Positions 1 to 14,066 are shown, counted from the stretch's first letter. The stretch is 64,000 bases of DNA from Acanthornis magna (GCA_036785705.1 JAWUZG010000299.1:930001-994000), one strand, 5' to 3'. The notes: a model not told the origin generated them from the sequence alone. Numbers and translations are program-made.

Positions 1-101
1 TTTGATCCTAATTAAGAGTTTATAATGTATTCCTAGAACTGTTCTTCTCCTAGTTCTCCACCTTTGCAAGGTTTGTGTGTTTGCTTAAAAGATGTAAACT
101 T

Positions 102-184
102 GAGATGGGAGATGGGAGATGGGAGATGGGAGATGGGAGATGGGAGATGGGAGATGGGAAATGGGAGATGAGAGATGGGAGATG
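102..184. repeat. GGGAGAT heptamer minisatellite
   Basis: About eleven head-to-tail copies of the 7-base unit GGGAGAT, perfect at first, with two variant units near the right end. Short open frames over it on both strands only reflect the repeat period and are not genes. Confidence 0.95.
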
Positions 185-539
185 CACATGTCAAGATTTT
201 TCTCTCATCTTTTCTGGAATATGAATGCCACCTGCTCCTTTGGAATTTTCTTAAGCTTCCCAAGCATCAACAGTTTCTGCATCCTTCTTTTAAATAATTA
301 AATTTTTACCTATTTGTAGTGTCAAAGCTTTTTACTCTTTTGTCCTAAGTCTTAGGATTTCATCTGCATAACTATCACCCCTTGGAGTTTTCAGAAGTCC
401 TCTTCATATCTGTGGGAACTGACAGCTTGCCTGCCTCAGCTCACAGACATCGAACTGACACAATCCTCTCCTACCTGTGAAAGTACACAGGCAAGAAATG
501 AAAACATCCCAGAAAAGAACTTGCACCTGTTCGAAGGAG

Positions 540-755
540 TTTGTTATTGCAAGAATGTGTGCTAACTATGGGCAGCCAATGATATTGTGGGGTGGTGAAT
601 TGGGAGCCAATGAACATGTGGCGCGAATGTTAGAAACAGTATAAAAGAGGCCTAAAGAAAACTTCCTTCTTCCCTTTGACTGAAAGCTCTGTGTGTGAGT
701 CTGTACGTGTTGTGTTCCGTCTCAACTGCGACACATATCATTGATGAAACCTTCT
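540..755 (+). repeat. Possible solo LTR fragment (promoter-like)
   Basis: Two CCAAT boxes (about 574 and 615) are followed by a TATA box (GTATAAAAG, about 640) and a pyrimidine-rich then GT-rich stretch, the order expected of U3-R in a retroviral LTR read on the plus strand. No polyadenylation signal or terminal TG/CA pair with a target duplication could be fixed, so the ends are approximate and the family is unknown. Confidence 0.35.
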
Positions 756-3700
756 GTAACCTATACAGGAAAACCTTTCAAAACAGTTCATTCATTTTTA
801 ATACAAATATACCTGTACATATCTCCTAATAAATTAACTAATATTATCTAATATATTAATATTATAATAGCAAAGAACCCTAAACATTGAGTGGAATTCC
901 TCAGAATTCTCGATGGCCATCTTTTTTTTTGCTTTTTTTAAACCATTTTTAGTCAGTCTGTCATTTCAACCAGGAGAGATCAAATTGGCTTTTGATCCCC
1001 TGTATCTAACACCCACATCTGGCCTGTTAAAAATAATTAGCAGCTTAAAATACAATGGGTGAAACTGTATAAATGTGCTGACACAGGTAGCATGTCTGTT
1101 CTCTTTCTTAAGAGAGAGAAGGGAAAACAAAAATGCAAATCCATAGGGACAGAATAAAAATAGACCCCACTGCTTAAATGCTCTGAATGTTCTCATAGGT
1201 CTGCAGAGAAAGTGGGAGTTGAAGTGAAAAATATTTTATTTAAAAATTTTCACTCATGAGTGTGGCTTTTAGCATCACAAGAGGGCTTTCCTGTTTTGCT
1301 TGGGGAGGCATTCTCTAAATCTGCCAGGCTTTTTGGTGTTGTAGATATGTGCTTGGGAGTATGGAAGTTTTTTTCACTTTTTGCTCATGTTATTTGAGAG
1401 GTGACTTTCACCTGGGAACAGTCTTACCACAGATGTGGCTGTGAACGCGTCCTTCAAATACCATTGAGGGATTCTGTCTGTGTGCAAAGTGAAGTTGCCC
1501 AGTAGAGAAGAGAGAATGAGCTGACACCTTGAGAAAGGAAATGAATATTAAACTTTGGAGGTATCCTTGGGAGCTTCATTAAATTGCACTCTGCAAATTC
1601 AGCCGGGTGAGGATAATGCTAATGAAAACAATCATTTGGTTCAAAGCCTCTGTTGTCAGTTTTTAAATTATCGGTAGTATTATTATTATTATCATCATCA
1701 TCATTACTGCTACTGTTCTTTTCCTATAGGTACTTTGAGGGCTCTCCACAAACCCTCAAAGGGTATTGGGATATTATTCTCTGTTGCAACTAAAGTTAAG
1801 CTAAAATAAGTGATCTGGGTATAGGTCCCCCTTTTATTGTTTATAACTTAAATTGTGGCATTTTTATTCCCTCCTAACAACAACTGTTCAAAGCCCAGCA
1901 AATGCACCACTGATTTTCTTTCTTTTTCCATGGTACAGCTTCACAATGACGTCTACTTGTCACTCTGAAAGTCATTATCTCATTTCTTTACAGCTGATCT
2001 TCACCTTCAGTGACCTCTGCCTGGTATCCACATCTACATCAAGTCCTTCATTGTTATGATATACAATAATGTCTCTTCTATGCTCATTATACAATTTTGG
2101 GGCATCCCATTATAGTCCTGCACAAATGTGACTGAATTAGGAAAGTATGCCTTTAAATATTTTGAAGTCACTATCTAACAGAAAAATTTTAAAAGAGAAC
2201 TCAAAATCTGAAGGTGCTTTGTACATATTTCTTTCAGGGGGAAAAGACTTTCTAATTATTTACATTCAGAGGAAAAAAATTCTATTTTATAGCGAATAAT
2301 AAATTAACTCAGTGGTTCCAAGGTAAAAGTGTTTGTGTTCAGCCTTGTTAACATTACCTTGTTCTCCTTGGGAAGAACTGTCTGCTACCTTGTACCATTT
2401 CCTACCCATTTTTCTTTTTTCTTCAGTATTCCCTAGTCATTTTGTCTATGTTTTAACTACTCAACCATGGAAATTAATTGTGAGCAACTACTGTGTTAAG
2501 AGAGAATAGGGACCATTTAGTGAACAGTGAGGCAGAATTTAGAGTTAGCAGTGTGATTAGCTGTCTGTAAGGACACAGCCTTACATGGCTGTTCCATTCC
2601 TCTCACTAAACAAAACATTACAGATACAGAAGTTAGTGAAATTATTTCCACTATGTCTATGCTGTTCTTTAAGCATGTTCCCCATATTACTAAGTTTACA
2701 TCAGTTATGTTATTTCATTTGACAAACTGTTTTGTTTATGTGCAGTAAGTTCCCTATTTGTGCCCACCCTCACTTCTGACTCAGAGAGTGCAAGTGCCAT
2801 TGGTTTTGTTACTGAAGGTGCTGGAACTCCACATAACAGAGAAAATACATTCCAACCTCTTGCCTCCTATACCTTTATGATGGTACTATTACCAGAATAA
2901 TCATACTTAGAATGCTGTCAAAGAACTAGCCTTGTATTCTCTACTGCAATGTAACCACTTAAAAATGCTTTGTGTGTTTGTCAGTTTAATTATAACAATT
3001 GAATTCATTTTAGACTGACAGAATAACTAATAACAATCATACCACTTTTTGCACTAGATATCCATATTTTCCTTGAGAAGACTCTACATTTGCTGTAGCT
3101 CTCATTTGCCTTAGCATAACAAAGTACAGTTGTATTTGTATCCCTTCATGTCTTTCATGTGCTTTTCCACTCTTCCTTTGACGTGATGTAAACTTTTGGT
3201 GTCTCTCAGCAGGGAGGTCCATGGACTAACCGTATACTGCACTAAGCACAAACTTACTCGTTAGAAAACTGATTTTTGCTCAAGACATCTAGAATATACT
3301 TAGCAGCTCACAACATAATTGCAAAGGTTGCAATTTTATGATTTTTACTTCAGGCATTGTTTGAAACCAATATTTGATAATATTTCATGTGTGTTTAATA
3401 ACTTACACTCGTAGATGGTAATGGGAGCAATTGCATTGACTTCAGTGCAGCTGAAGACTGCCCAAACTGAAATTACTTCTGAGGAGTCTAAAACACATAC
3501 AACCAAAATTCTCTTTGCTAAACACTGCAGAAGTTCCTTGTCAGGGTTTGTGATTAGAGCAATCTGATGTCAGATGAAATGAAAAATGATCCCAAGAATT
3601 CACAGTAACTGTAAGTTGCTTTTGAAACTGTGACAATGGGGTGCTTGAGCAATGGAACAGTGAGGAGTCCCTAGGAACAGAATTATGTTAATCTTTATTT

Positions 3701-3895
3701 TATTGACAGTTAATTGTTCAAAGATATTCATGCAGAAACTGTATATGGTTAAAGTATAAGGTTAAATAATAACTTGATGGTTGCTGATAGAATGAAAATA
3801 TCACTTCAACTTACACTAGTACTAAAAAACACAACCCCAGGGAAGTTTGTGTATGTAAATGATAGTATACTGAACTTGACCAAGACCCCAATATA
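756..3895. other. No gene seen; AT-rich unique DNA
   Basis: Nothing coding is supported here. A short TAT/CAT trinucleotide run lies at about 1679-1704. The longest open frames are under 80 codons and lack recognisable motifs. Confidence 0.7.
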
Positions 3896-4130
3896 TGGCT
3901 TAGTTTCCCCGAGGCTGCAGGAGCTGGCTGAGAGAAGAAGGCAGGCAGACGACGTCAAGATGGCAAAAGGGACAAGTTTATTTACAGAAGGGTTTTTATA
4001 CCATTAATATTCTAGCAACTATTGGTCAGAAAAGAAATCCACCTCCTAAAACCATTGGTCACAGCCAAATAACACCTGATACCAAACACAGAGATTAAGA
4101 AAGTAAAAGAATGCAACTTATCTATGTTCT
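3896..4130 (-). repeat. Solo LTR, minus strand (approximate ends)
   Basis: Read on the minus strand this has two GACCAAT boxes (plus-strand ATTGGTC at about 4020 and 4053), a TATA box (plus-strand complement near 3992-4001), then AATAAA (plus-strand TTTATT at 3977-3982) and a GC-rich U5-like tail. That is a textbook LTR layout. The left edge begins TGG on the plus strand; the right edge and target duplication are not clear. Confidence 0.5.
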
Positions 4131-4149
4131 CCCTGAGAAAGAGCAGAAA

Positions 4150-4385
4150 GAATTTCAAAACAGTGCAACCACACCAATATACACGTTAGTTTTGTTATGT
4201 AAGTGTGAGTGACCAGTCGCCTGTTTCTGCATCATTCTTTCTTTGTTATCTTTCTATATAAAAGCCTGGATTTATTTCCCAAAAGACGTGCCAGTTGCAC
4301 TAGGTGCCTGACACCCTGTTCTGCAGAATGGGATGAAAATAAATATCTTGAATGTGTTGATTAGCTGTTGCATACTGGGTGAAAG
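4150..4385 (+). repeat. Possible LTR fragment, plus strand
   Basis: A TATA box (TATATAAAAG, about 4255) is followed about 80 bases later by AATAAA (about 4338) and a GT-rich stretch. The spacing fits an LTR R region, but there is no boundary evidence. Confidence 0.3.
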
Positions 4386-4614
4386 ATCATTGTTTTAGGG
4401 ACAAGGAGTCTATCCTCCATTCGTTAGGAATTAAGAGTTGCAAGAAGAAGAGAACTGGCTAGAGCAGATGCAATAAAGTAGTTTGGAAACTGATACTGAT
4501 TGACCAGGTTGGGATATTTTCACAGGGCTACAGACCCAGTCAGAATCTCACTTGACAAGGACTACCAATGTAATAAATAGGGACTCTCAAAAGAGAGAAC
4601 ATCTCTGTCAGGTA

Positions 4615-5154
4615 TGTGAGGGGCAGCCTCACCTCAAGTGCTGGGGGCAGTTTTGGGTGCCACAGTATAAGATCTAAAGCCGTTTGTGAGAGTCCAAAGG
4701 AGGGATAAGAAGATGGTGAAGGGCTTTGAGGGGCCATACAAGGAGCAGCTGAGGACACTTGGCTTGTTCAGCTGGAGGCTACAGGTCAGACCTCAGCAAG
4801 GGCTTCACCTCCTCCCGAGGGGCAGCAGTGGGTCAGCTCTGACCTCTGCTCTCTGTGACCAGAGATAGGACCCAAAGGAATGGCTGGAGCTGTGTCAGGG
4901 GAGGGTTAGGTGGGATATCAAGAAAAGGTTCTTCCCTAGAGGGTGGTCGGGCACTGAAAGGCTCCTCCAGGGAATGGTCACGTCCCCAAGGCTACCAGAG
5001 CTCCAGAAGCACTTGTACAATGCTCCAAATGCTCCAGGGTGGGATTACCAAATGTACAGGGTGGGATTGTAGGGGGGTTCTGCGCAGGGCCAGGAGCTGG
5101 ACTTGATCCTGGTGGGTCCCTCCCAAGTCAGCTTATCCTATGATTCTATGATGT
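4615..5154 (+). mobile_element. CR1 LINE, 3' end, plus strand
   Basis: The text follows the conserved CR1 3' region: the stretch about an enlarged group of animals of similar wording in every copy (GAAGGGCTTTGAGGGGCC, GGAGCAGCTGAGG, then TTGTTCAGCTGGAG) and it ends at 5137-5152 with the CR1 hallmark ATGATTCTATGATG. It is 5'-truncated, as most CR1 copies are, and ORFs across it have no meaning. Confidence 0.9.
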
Positions 5155-7640
5155 TTTTTTAAAATCCAGATTTCTAATGTTACCTTCATTTATGTATAGC
5201 AAGATACATGTACATGATACAATGATGATGCAGATTTCTTGCCTTATGATGATGCAAATTTCTTACCTTACTGGATCCCAGTGTGGAATGCCCTGGATTT
5301 GAGCAGTAACAAAATTACTTCTGTTTATCCCATATGGTCAGCCTGCAAACTCTCTTCTATCTTCAGTTCCACTCCATAGTTCTTTGATGAACTGTTTGTG
5401 ACAAAAGTCATTACACATCAGTGAGTTATCTCCCAAAAATCAAAACTGCTTTGTTTGCAAAGAAGACTCTCAAATAAACAGCAAGTAAAATTTCTTAAAC
5501 CTTTTTGCCACTCCTGACAGGCTGAAACTGCCATTTAGAGAGATAGAACCTCTTCCCATCTGTCCTTAGGGAAATGTTCACTCTGAGCAACTTAAAATGA
5601 TCACCAAGTGAGCTGATTCACTTTTGGTGTAGTAGGTGAAGAATTTCTGTTTTATAAGAATAGATGGTGTTTTTTCATCTAATTCTGGGTCGAAAGCTGC
5701 ACTTTTATGCTTACCTTTACTCTCATAGTCCGTATCACATGTGAGCTTCTTATGTGAATAAATTCTACAGAAATAAACCGTAGCTTTTAGGGAGCACATA
5801 AGAGAGGGCCATATGGTAATTATTGGTTCTAGCCATCATGTGTTTGTTTAAGATCCAGAAACTCAGTTACCTAACCAAATCTGAGCCAGAAAAAAGGCTT
5901 AAAAACTCAATTTCCTTGCCTTAGGAAAGTGAAGAATCACAAAGACCGAGTAATTCTCAGTATTAGGTACCAAAACTTTTGCCCCAGTGGCTATTTTAGG
6001 GGAAAATCATGGATCTAGAGAAAGACAACTCTGCAACTTATCTTTGGAAAACCTTAAGCATTAATTTGAAAAATAAGGGCAGAAGAGAATGACATCATCT
6101 GCTTAAGTTGCACTGCAAAAACAACTTTTGTGACCTGTTTTCTTGGCCAGGGTTTTTTCTCTGCTAACGTCAGAATGGCTAGAGGGATAACCAAGGAGAA
6201 AAGATTAAAAAAATTAAGTTAGAAGGGAGTTTTGACTTCTAACAATATTTAAAACAAACATTGTTTGTGAGAGTAAGAGGAAAAGGCTGGTTTGTGGACT
6301 AATACATAGAATTACTTTCTTGATCTTCTTCTGCCTTAAATTACCTCTTCAAGATAATAAATATATTGCTACATTAAATTTATTTCTAATTGCAGTAAGT
6401 TTCCTCCCAGGCACTTCAAAGAAGCTGAATGAGAAGGCTAGTCTATATTTGTTTATCTGTAAATTTGGTAAAAAATAAGAATAAATTAGTTGCTCTGGAG
6501 TTAATTATATATTTATGATGTGCTTCAGGAAACTGGAAATGTTAGCTAAGTGCCAGTATTACTGTCACAGAAATATGCTTGGACTCCCTCTGTGAAGACA
6601 GCATGCAATTTGATAATATATATCAAATTATTAGAGCAAGAATGGAAACAGATCAACAGCTTTTTTTATATTGCAGTGAAAAGACTGAAATTACAAATTC
6701 CAGTTGGCACTTCAATCAAAGGAAAATACTCCAAAAAATCAATGGTTTTACACAAGACAGGAGTTCTGTAATAGATGAATAGAGATTACTTTTTTTTCTA
6801 AGATACATGCTGTTTATCCTACCTTCCCTGGTTTGTAATAAATTTGTGTCTTATCACTTTCATTGTTAATTTTGATTCTTTAACTTGAACTGATAACATT
6901 ACAAAGAAAAAAAAACAGGAGTGGAGAAGATGATGGATGCAATATGTGTGTGTGCAAGCCTTGGACATGGAAACACAAGTAGAGAATGTGACAGAATTGT
7001 AGACTGATTGAGAGGAATTTCAACTGTCCTGTGTATGGAAAGGTCTTTAATATCCCACCCATGGTAGAGTACCTTTTCCAGACAGATCACAATGTTTCCT
7101 CTGTACTACAGATCTTTCCCAGTGAAAGCAGGGAAGCATTTTTGTTAGCTGCATTCGGTGTGCAACATTTCTAAGCTATTGACAGACATAAATAAGGATA
7201 TTAGTTAGAGGTACCCTTGATCTTCAGAATTATATAGTTTAATTATGAAAGTTTGTTTTTATGCAGCTATAGAAACATTTCTAGATTTTGCTTTCTTAGC
7301 AGCTGAAATATAAACTATAAATTGCACTATCATTAGTTCTCCTTAACTTTGAAGAATTCCTCAACACTTTCCACAGCTGCAGGTAACTTTGCAACTGAAT
7401 CACGTGCCTTTATCTGTATACAGATTATAAATGTAAAGGTCAAAGATCAAAGTATCAGCTGTAAGGAAATATCAACTTTAGCATCAATAATTCTGTATGT
7501 TTACTTCATCCAAGCCCAGCAGATACTTCTTTGGAAATTTTTCTCTACTAGAACTTGATATCCATATGTCTCATCCTAAAATTATGAGCAAGCAGGTTCA
7601 CACTCCCTATTCTAGCTTTAAAAAATACTGAGGAATTCAA
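5155..7640. other. No gene or repeat recognised
   Basis: AT-rich DNA without recognisable coding or transposon sequence. Open frames are short and overlap on both strands, for example around 6550-6780 and 6880-7090. Confidence 0.65.
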
Positions 7641-7647
7641 GTCTCCA

Positions 7648-7785
7648 TTAAAAAAAAAAAAACAACCCAAATAAAACAAAAACAAAAACAAACACAAAAA
7701 AACGACAAAACCACAAAACAAAACAAAACACAACCAAAAAAATAACAAAAAAATTTTAAAATAACGACAAAAACACACAAAAAAA
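7648..7785. repeat. A-rich low-complexity tract (AAAAC-like)
   Basis: Poly-A followed by irregular repeats of A runs interrupted by single C or G. The 76-codon minus-strand frame over it is rich in Phe, Leu and Cys purely because of the base composition. Confidence 0.9.
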
Positions 7786-7789
7786 CCTT

Positions 7790-8788
7790 TTCCAATGTTT
7801 CCATGTTTACGGAAAATAATTATTGAAAAAAATTGTCATGGATTGCTCATAAATATACACTTCTAATTGTTTCCTCATTCAAGTGCACTCAATAGTATTA
7901 CCCCATGCTGATCATTCATACCACATGCAACACCAGCGTTTCTGTGATTGTAACACAATTTCCACATGCTAGTATTCATGATGCCTGTGCAAGCACATCA
8001 ATGTTCTGGAACATGCTTTATGTCTATAAAATATTTATTCACCTCATGTAAGATTATCAAAGTTCATGCAGCAGTTTTCTTTAATAATGATTGTATTTTG
8101 TAAAGGATACTTGTGGAGACAGGGCTTATCTAAACCAAGCTTTTATTGCTGTAGACTTGTACAAAAAGAATCTCAGTGAAATAGCTTAGCAGATACGCTT
8201 CTGTCTGATCTATAGAATTGCCAAAACACAACATTTTTCTACAGCATCAAAAATTAAATAAGCATAAAGAAAAGCCTATGAAAAGTTTTATAAAAGATAA
8301 GTCATTAGCAGTATTAATAAAAATAAAAGTAAAATGAAAAATGAAATTAATATTTATTGCTAACAACATAGTCGTCTAAATTACATGGTGCTTTTCATTT
8401 TTAGTTCTAAATTGGCATTCTAAAAAAACCTCATTTTTACTGCCTTTTGGAAAACAGAGCACAAGAAGCTCAAATGCACTAAATTCAGCAAACCAGAGAA
8501 GATCCAAAGCAGAAATTCAGTTCGCTCAGTGCTCTGCTGTGTCTTGTATCACTGAACAACTGTGTCACCCCTATTTACTATTTTTTTATTTGCACAGGAA
8601 GGAATGACAGAAAAGAAAGTCAAGAGACATATATACTCAGGAAAAAACCTCCCTAAGGTTTCACCTCCACTGCAGAAAGCAATAATAAATTAGCCCCTAG
8701 TAGCACTCACAGACTTTTAATGTAAAAGGTGCTGCTTTCAGTGAATTTGCATACGAAAAAGCAGATGGTTGTGCTAAATCATTCTGAA
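7790..8788. other. No gene or repeat recognised
   Basis: AT-rich DNA; nothing supported. Confidence 0.6.
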
Positions 8789-8789
8789 T

Positions 8790-9500
8790 TGCCCATAGTC
8801 ATCCTGGGAGGTAACTATGACTACAGATCTTTTCAAATGTTGGTGACTGCCCAGCTCTCTGATCTATCCAGATGTCCCTGTAAGGCCTCTGCATCCTCGA
8901 GGGAGGACACAGTTCCTCCTGGTTTAGTAGCATTGGCAAAGTTACATAATGTGCATTTGACTTCTGCACCCGATCATTCATAGAAACATTAACAAGCACT
9001 GGCCCTGAATTAGAGCCCTGGGGAGCCCCACTGGTTCAGGCCAGCAGCCTGATGTGACCCCATTTGCTGCAGCTCTCCAAGCAATTGCTCACCCAGAGTA
9101 TAATGGACTTGGCTGGCTGTGCTGGACATTTTGTCTGGAAGGATATTGTGAGAGAAATCATCAAAAGTTTGGCTAAAATCCCAATCCACCACATCTACCA
9201 GCTTCCCTTGGTCAGCTGGATGGGTGACCTTGCCATAAAAGGTAATCAAGTTGGTAAAGCAGGACTTCCGCCTCATGAACCCATGCTGGCTGTGACCAAG
9301 AACTGTGTTTTCTCTCAAGTTTCTTTTCCAATAACTCCCAGAATAATCTTGTTTGTAATTTTACTAGGCACTGAAATGAGACTGACAGGCCTATAGTTAT
9401 GAGACTTTTCCTTCTTACCAGCTTCCAGTTACCTGGACCTCTCAAGACTCCAAGACTATTGAAAAATAATGGAGAGAGGTCTCACAATAACATTGGCCAG
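8790..9500 (-). pseudogene. CR1 LINE reverse transcriptase remnant
   Basis: On the minus strand, 9445 down to 8799 translates to a decayed CR1 ORF2 reverse transcriptase. One frame (about 9318-9010) reads QHGFMRRKSCFTNLITFYGK, then VDVVDWDFSQTFDDFSHNIL, where the first catalytic Asp lies in the D-F-S motif. The frame then shifts near 9000 into the next block (GPVLVNVSMND..., 8999-8799) corresponding to the region just before the second catalytic motif. An upstream block sits in another frame (9445-9212). At least two frameshifts make it inactive. Both CR1 ends are missing. Confidence 0.85.
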
Positions 9501-12500
9501 TAGTTCTCTTTTGAAGAAACATATAAGACGAACTATGATAAAGACGAAGGGAATCAAAAAATTCCATGGATATGAGCTAAGCATAAATATATGTAAGAAT
9601 GACAAAAGCAAGTGTTTACTTCAAATGTAAACAGGACAGTAGGAAAAAGTAAGCAGAACAGTAACAGAAATAAAGGAAAAGATGGGAAAGAATTGTTAGG
9701 GAGCCAATCTGAACATGGAGTCAAGCAGTATTGTGGAAAAGATGGATGGAATTTTGGCTTTTTAATGGACATGAAATGACTTACCACTCCTAAATTCTCT
9801 TAATGATCTGTACACTGTATTAACTGCAGACCAATAGGTACAATTTTTTTGTCATTCCTAGGCTGCAGAAAAATGAGCAGAACAGAAGATAGGAGTTGGC
9901 AGCAGGGATTTTCCAGTTAATAATTATTGAACTCTAGAACTCTGTCAGGCTTGGTGCTGTGACCACCCTATTCCAAGGAAACTACACAGTATTAAGTACG
10001 TATCTGGAATCTTAAACTGTTAAAACATTGATTGATTTTTAGTTGATTTTTTAACTCTGTTAAAATGGATTTTCTCACTTTTGCCCTTTAACCACCTTTT
10101 GAGAAGAGAGTAATATAAAATTGTGACAATAAAAAAAGAAGAGAGGTATTGTGTTTTAAATAATGCACCTACTTAATAACTATAATGGCAAATTAATTAT
10201 TTTTCTTTATTTCAGGGTGACACTTCCAGTCTATTTAGGCCTTAAGGTGTGCCTACAGTGCTCAGCAATAGGTAATATGTTCAGCAAAGACTTTTATTCT
10301 CCACATTGTGAGTCTAAGCTTCCCCCAGGCTGTAGGCTCAGTCAAATGCACAATTTAATTGAAGGCTACATGCGTAGACCAGAACCGAATATGAATTTAT
10401 ATTCGAAAGAAAACATTTTAGTCTGCCATTTACCCATAGATCAACAATTGGATTGTGTGCATGTATAGCCAAAGATACTTAGTTATCCCACTGTGAGTGA
10501 TTAATGAAGAGTATTCCGAAACTAACAAACAATGAAACCAGAAGCAACATGCATTTATTGTCTGCATAATTAAGATCTGTCCTTGGAATATGAAAGATTG
10601 CTCACTCACTTTGCAAAAAAAGTTATGCTTTTCATCAAGGAACAACTTACAGACTTACATAAGTCTGCTGGATTTATGAAAAGAATTCCATGTTTTAAGC
10701 GATTTATTTTATCATGCAAAGATAAATTTTAAAGAAATCTTCACCAATATTCTTTTTTGGGGTTTTTGGTTTTTTGGATTTTTGCTTTAAGTATTCATGG
10801 AAATTTGTGTTAATTAGTTAATTTTCATGTCTGGAAAATTCAGGTGTGCCAATACTTGCCATAATCTGAAGACAATAGAACTGGGTTGTTATGGAAAAGA
10901 ATTCTATTCTGTAATTAAAAGAAGTTTCTATAGAAACACTGGTGTTGAATATATGTAAGGGTTTTCAATGGAAAGTTTTTTTAATTTTGTAACCCAAACG
11001 ACCTCCAGCTAGAACTTCAGTGAAAAACTCTCAACAGTTATGAATTTTACATGAGATAAAGAAGTTAAAATAGTGATTATATTCATTTATATATGCAATT
11101 TTTAAGGGATTAATTTCTATAGGCCCATGCTCACTTGTTTGTGAGACCTGGAGCCACCTGGGGAGGCAAATTACTTTGAAAAGTCTTCTAATTGAGAATT
11201 GCTTCTATAGATTCTCTTTTTTCTTGCAGAAACTGACTTGTCATTATAACACTTCGTAGCAGTTGCTTCAGAAATACATATTTTTAAGTCCAGGTTTTGA
11301 TAGTCCAGTGATATTACAGTAAGAAGAAATTGCACTACAGTTTTATGGCACTATTTTAGAGGTGAAATCATGTTTCAGGTTCATAACGCAATCAATATTT
11401 GTTCTAAATTGAAGAGACATCTTTACACTGACACAGCCTAATTTGGAACATTGGAAAAGTTGTGGAATTCTACAAAAAGAAAGGCCAAGTCAATGATTTA
11501 TCTTTTTTTAATTCTGTCCATTCTAGGATTCTTTAATAAAAATCTTAAAAGCAGAATTTGATTTAAAAAATTTTTGGTCGCAACATACTGACCTAAAGTT
11601 TAGCAGCACTTTTTTTTCTTTTTTGCTTTTTTTTTTTGAAGGCACATGTTAATTTTACATTAAAAAAACCAAATTTTTAGCTCTAAATTTTTATATCTAA
11701 ATAGTACAGTGATTAAGAAACAAATTAGGAGCTCAAAAAGTAGGGTTCAGAAATCCTCCCTCAAGGGGTTTCTTTCTACTGCTTCAAGTGTTTGTATGTG
11801 TTGTAGTCTGTCTGATATTACACACAGCTGCCTGTCAGGTTTTAAAATGCAGTCACATGACAGTGATGTATAGACATGGTTGTGAACTAATTTGAAAGAA
11901 AATATGTACATGAGTGTTAAATTTTCAGAGTCAGTTTGAATTACTGGATTATACAGGATTCCTAAGGCCTTAAATTATATCAATTCAGTCACAAACATTC
12001 ATTGTGTTTTGTTTAAATCCATAGTTTTCCAGAGAGATTTTGTCTTTATAGTGATCATAAAATTAAAGTAAATTTAGATGCATACATTCAGTCAGGAAAA
12101 CTTAAAATGCCACTTTTGCTATGGACCTTTTCCTGTTATGTATGCAACTGTTATCAATGCAACTGAAAAATACAAACTTTGTTCCCTACAGAACATCGCA
12201 TATCCAGCATCTTAGACTACTGGAAAATGTTCTGTTATGAATGACAACCCTACATCACATTTCTAGAACTGTCTCCAGGCATGCAACAATGGAAAATGGA
12301 AATGGTTTGGAGGCAACATAATGAATTTGCTCCTTTACACTTCAGGCTGAAAAGTTCATCCCATTCTTAATCATCAAGTATCACAGCCACGGAGACTTAG
12401 TACAAAAGATTTTAAGAGTCTAAGGAGGAGGGAAGAGACTCACCAAAATAGAAAATCCAATCTTAGGTTAGTCTCTTTTTTGCTTAAAAGTAATAGAAAG

Positions 12501-12638
12501 CAAGAGCTGAAAAACTGGACATTAGCTTAATTCCTTGTGAGGTTTAGTTGTTGAAAATGTAGTTATTTTCTCACATATCAGGGGAAATACTGTTGAAAAT
12601 TTCCACACAAGCAGCTCCAGGATTAGACAAACAGCATG
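9501..12638. other. No gene recognised
   Basis: AT-rich DNA. T-rich stretches occur at about 10750-10785 and 11610-11640. The 101-codon plus-strand frame at 10163-10468 resembles nothing I know and is probably chance. Confidence 0.6.
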
Positions 12639-12639
12639 T

Positions 12640-13330
12640 CAACATCACAGGTTGGAGGGCACTTCAAAGGTCTCTAGTCCTGCTCAAAACAGGTTCAGCT
12701 GCATCATGTTTTTTGTCCAGATGAATTTTTAATATCTCCAGGGACAGAGATTCCTCATCTCCAGACCATCTGTTCCAGTGTTTGACTATGATCATTGAAA
12801 TACATTTTCTTTATTTTGAGATGGAATTTCTTGTGTTCCAATTGATGTCATGTGTTCCAATTGATGTCTCTCATCCTTTCCCTGTGAGCATCTGAGACAC
12901 ACTGGGAGCCACATGTGGCTCCTGTTTAACTTGTCTACTGGAATCTCCAGGTCCTTTTCTGCAAAGCTGCTTTCTAGCCCAGCTGCCCCTGGCTCCATTA
13001 CATGCCACCTGAGAGGCACAACATTGTGTTTTTTTCATTCAACTATCCCCATTAACCCGTTCCTCCAGCCTCTAAAAGTGTCCCTGAATAGCAGCCCTGC
13101 CCTCAGTCTCCTTCATAGGGCATGGCTATTGCACACAAATTAAAAGTACACACCATCCTACTTGTCTAAGTAATTCATCAAATTGTTCACTGATACTGAC
13201 CCCAGTATTAGTCCCAGAATGACATTATTGGTATCTGACCGCCACTTGGACAGTTTGTTACTGATCACCACCCTTTAAACTCTGAAGTCCAGGAAAATTT
13301 CCACCAAGTTTATATTCTACTAATTCAGTC
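12640..13330 (-). mobile_element. Old CR1 LINE fragment, minus strand
   Basis: Diverged match to the reverse complement of the CR1 3' region: GGTTGGAGGGCACTTCAAAG, then AATATCTCCAGGGACAGAGA and CATCTGTTCCAGTGTTTGAC, followed by the CR1 internal segment with TTTTCTGCAAAGCTGCTTTC. No clean 3' tail remains and the right edge fades out near 13330. Confidence 0.75.
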
Positions 13331-13339
13331 CCTATGTAG

Positions 13340-14065
13340 ATTTTATGTGCAGTTTCTTGAAAGTTTCTAAATCTTCCAGAACTCAAGGGTAAAAAGGATC
13401 ACAATTCATGTCTAAATAGTATTGAAAATTATATTAATTACTTCATCATTTGTATTAACCTCTGGGATAGCCTTAATCTAGATTACAATCTCCACTGTGA
13501 ACAAAAAATAGCAAAATACATACTGGACTTCAAATTTTATATAGGTATATAAAAATCCACTATGTGGTTCTGTATTGTTGGAAAATACACAGTTTGCAGA
13601 GTTTAAAAATCCTCTGTTAACAATGTTATTCTGTATCTTCATGCTACATTAGGTGCTCATAAGCCTGACAAGTATAGAACACCATTTATAACTACAATTT
13701 CTTTTATTTCTATAGGTACCTAATTATGTATTTAAAATCTTAGCTTTGGACCACCAGTTTAGAAATTCTTTGTCTGTGGGATGATAAATAACACAATTCA
13801 GAAACAGAAACAGTCCACATAAGTGTTTAAAAGTCCTCCTGCAACCTAGAAAAATACTGGTAAATTTGTATAGTGTAGAATTGGTTTGCACTGGCATAAT
13901 TTGAAGCACTTGAATATCAGGAGAAGTATTCCCAATGGTATCTGCTTTGACTGCATGATAATTGGACGATAACAGAAAAGGATATATTACAGTATCAGTT
14001 GCAGGAAAGGGAGCAACAGAGTACATATTTATACTACAATAAAAGGAATTGATAAATAAAAATTT
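13340..14065. other. No gene or repeat recognised
   Basis: AT-rich DNA; the 114-codon minus frame at 13724-14068 has no recognisable motif. Confidence 0.55.
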
Positions 14066-14066
14066 C

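Noticed and set aside
33..301. Frames over the GGGAGAT repeat
   Set aside because: Repeat period of seven yields open frames on both strands.
9064..9396. 110-codon plus-strand frame
   Set aside because: It is antisense to the CR1 reverse transcriptase remnant.
10163..10468. 101-codon frame as a host exon
   Set aside because: Unrelated to any protein I know; AT-rich and without support.
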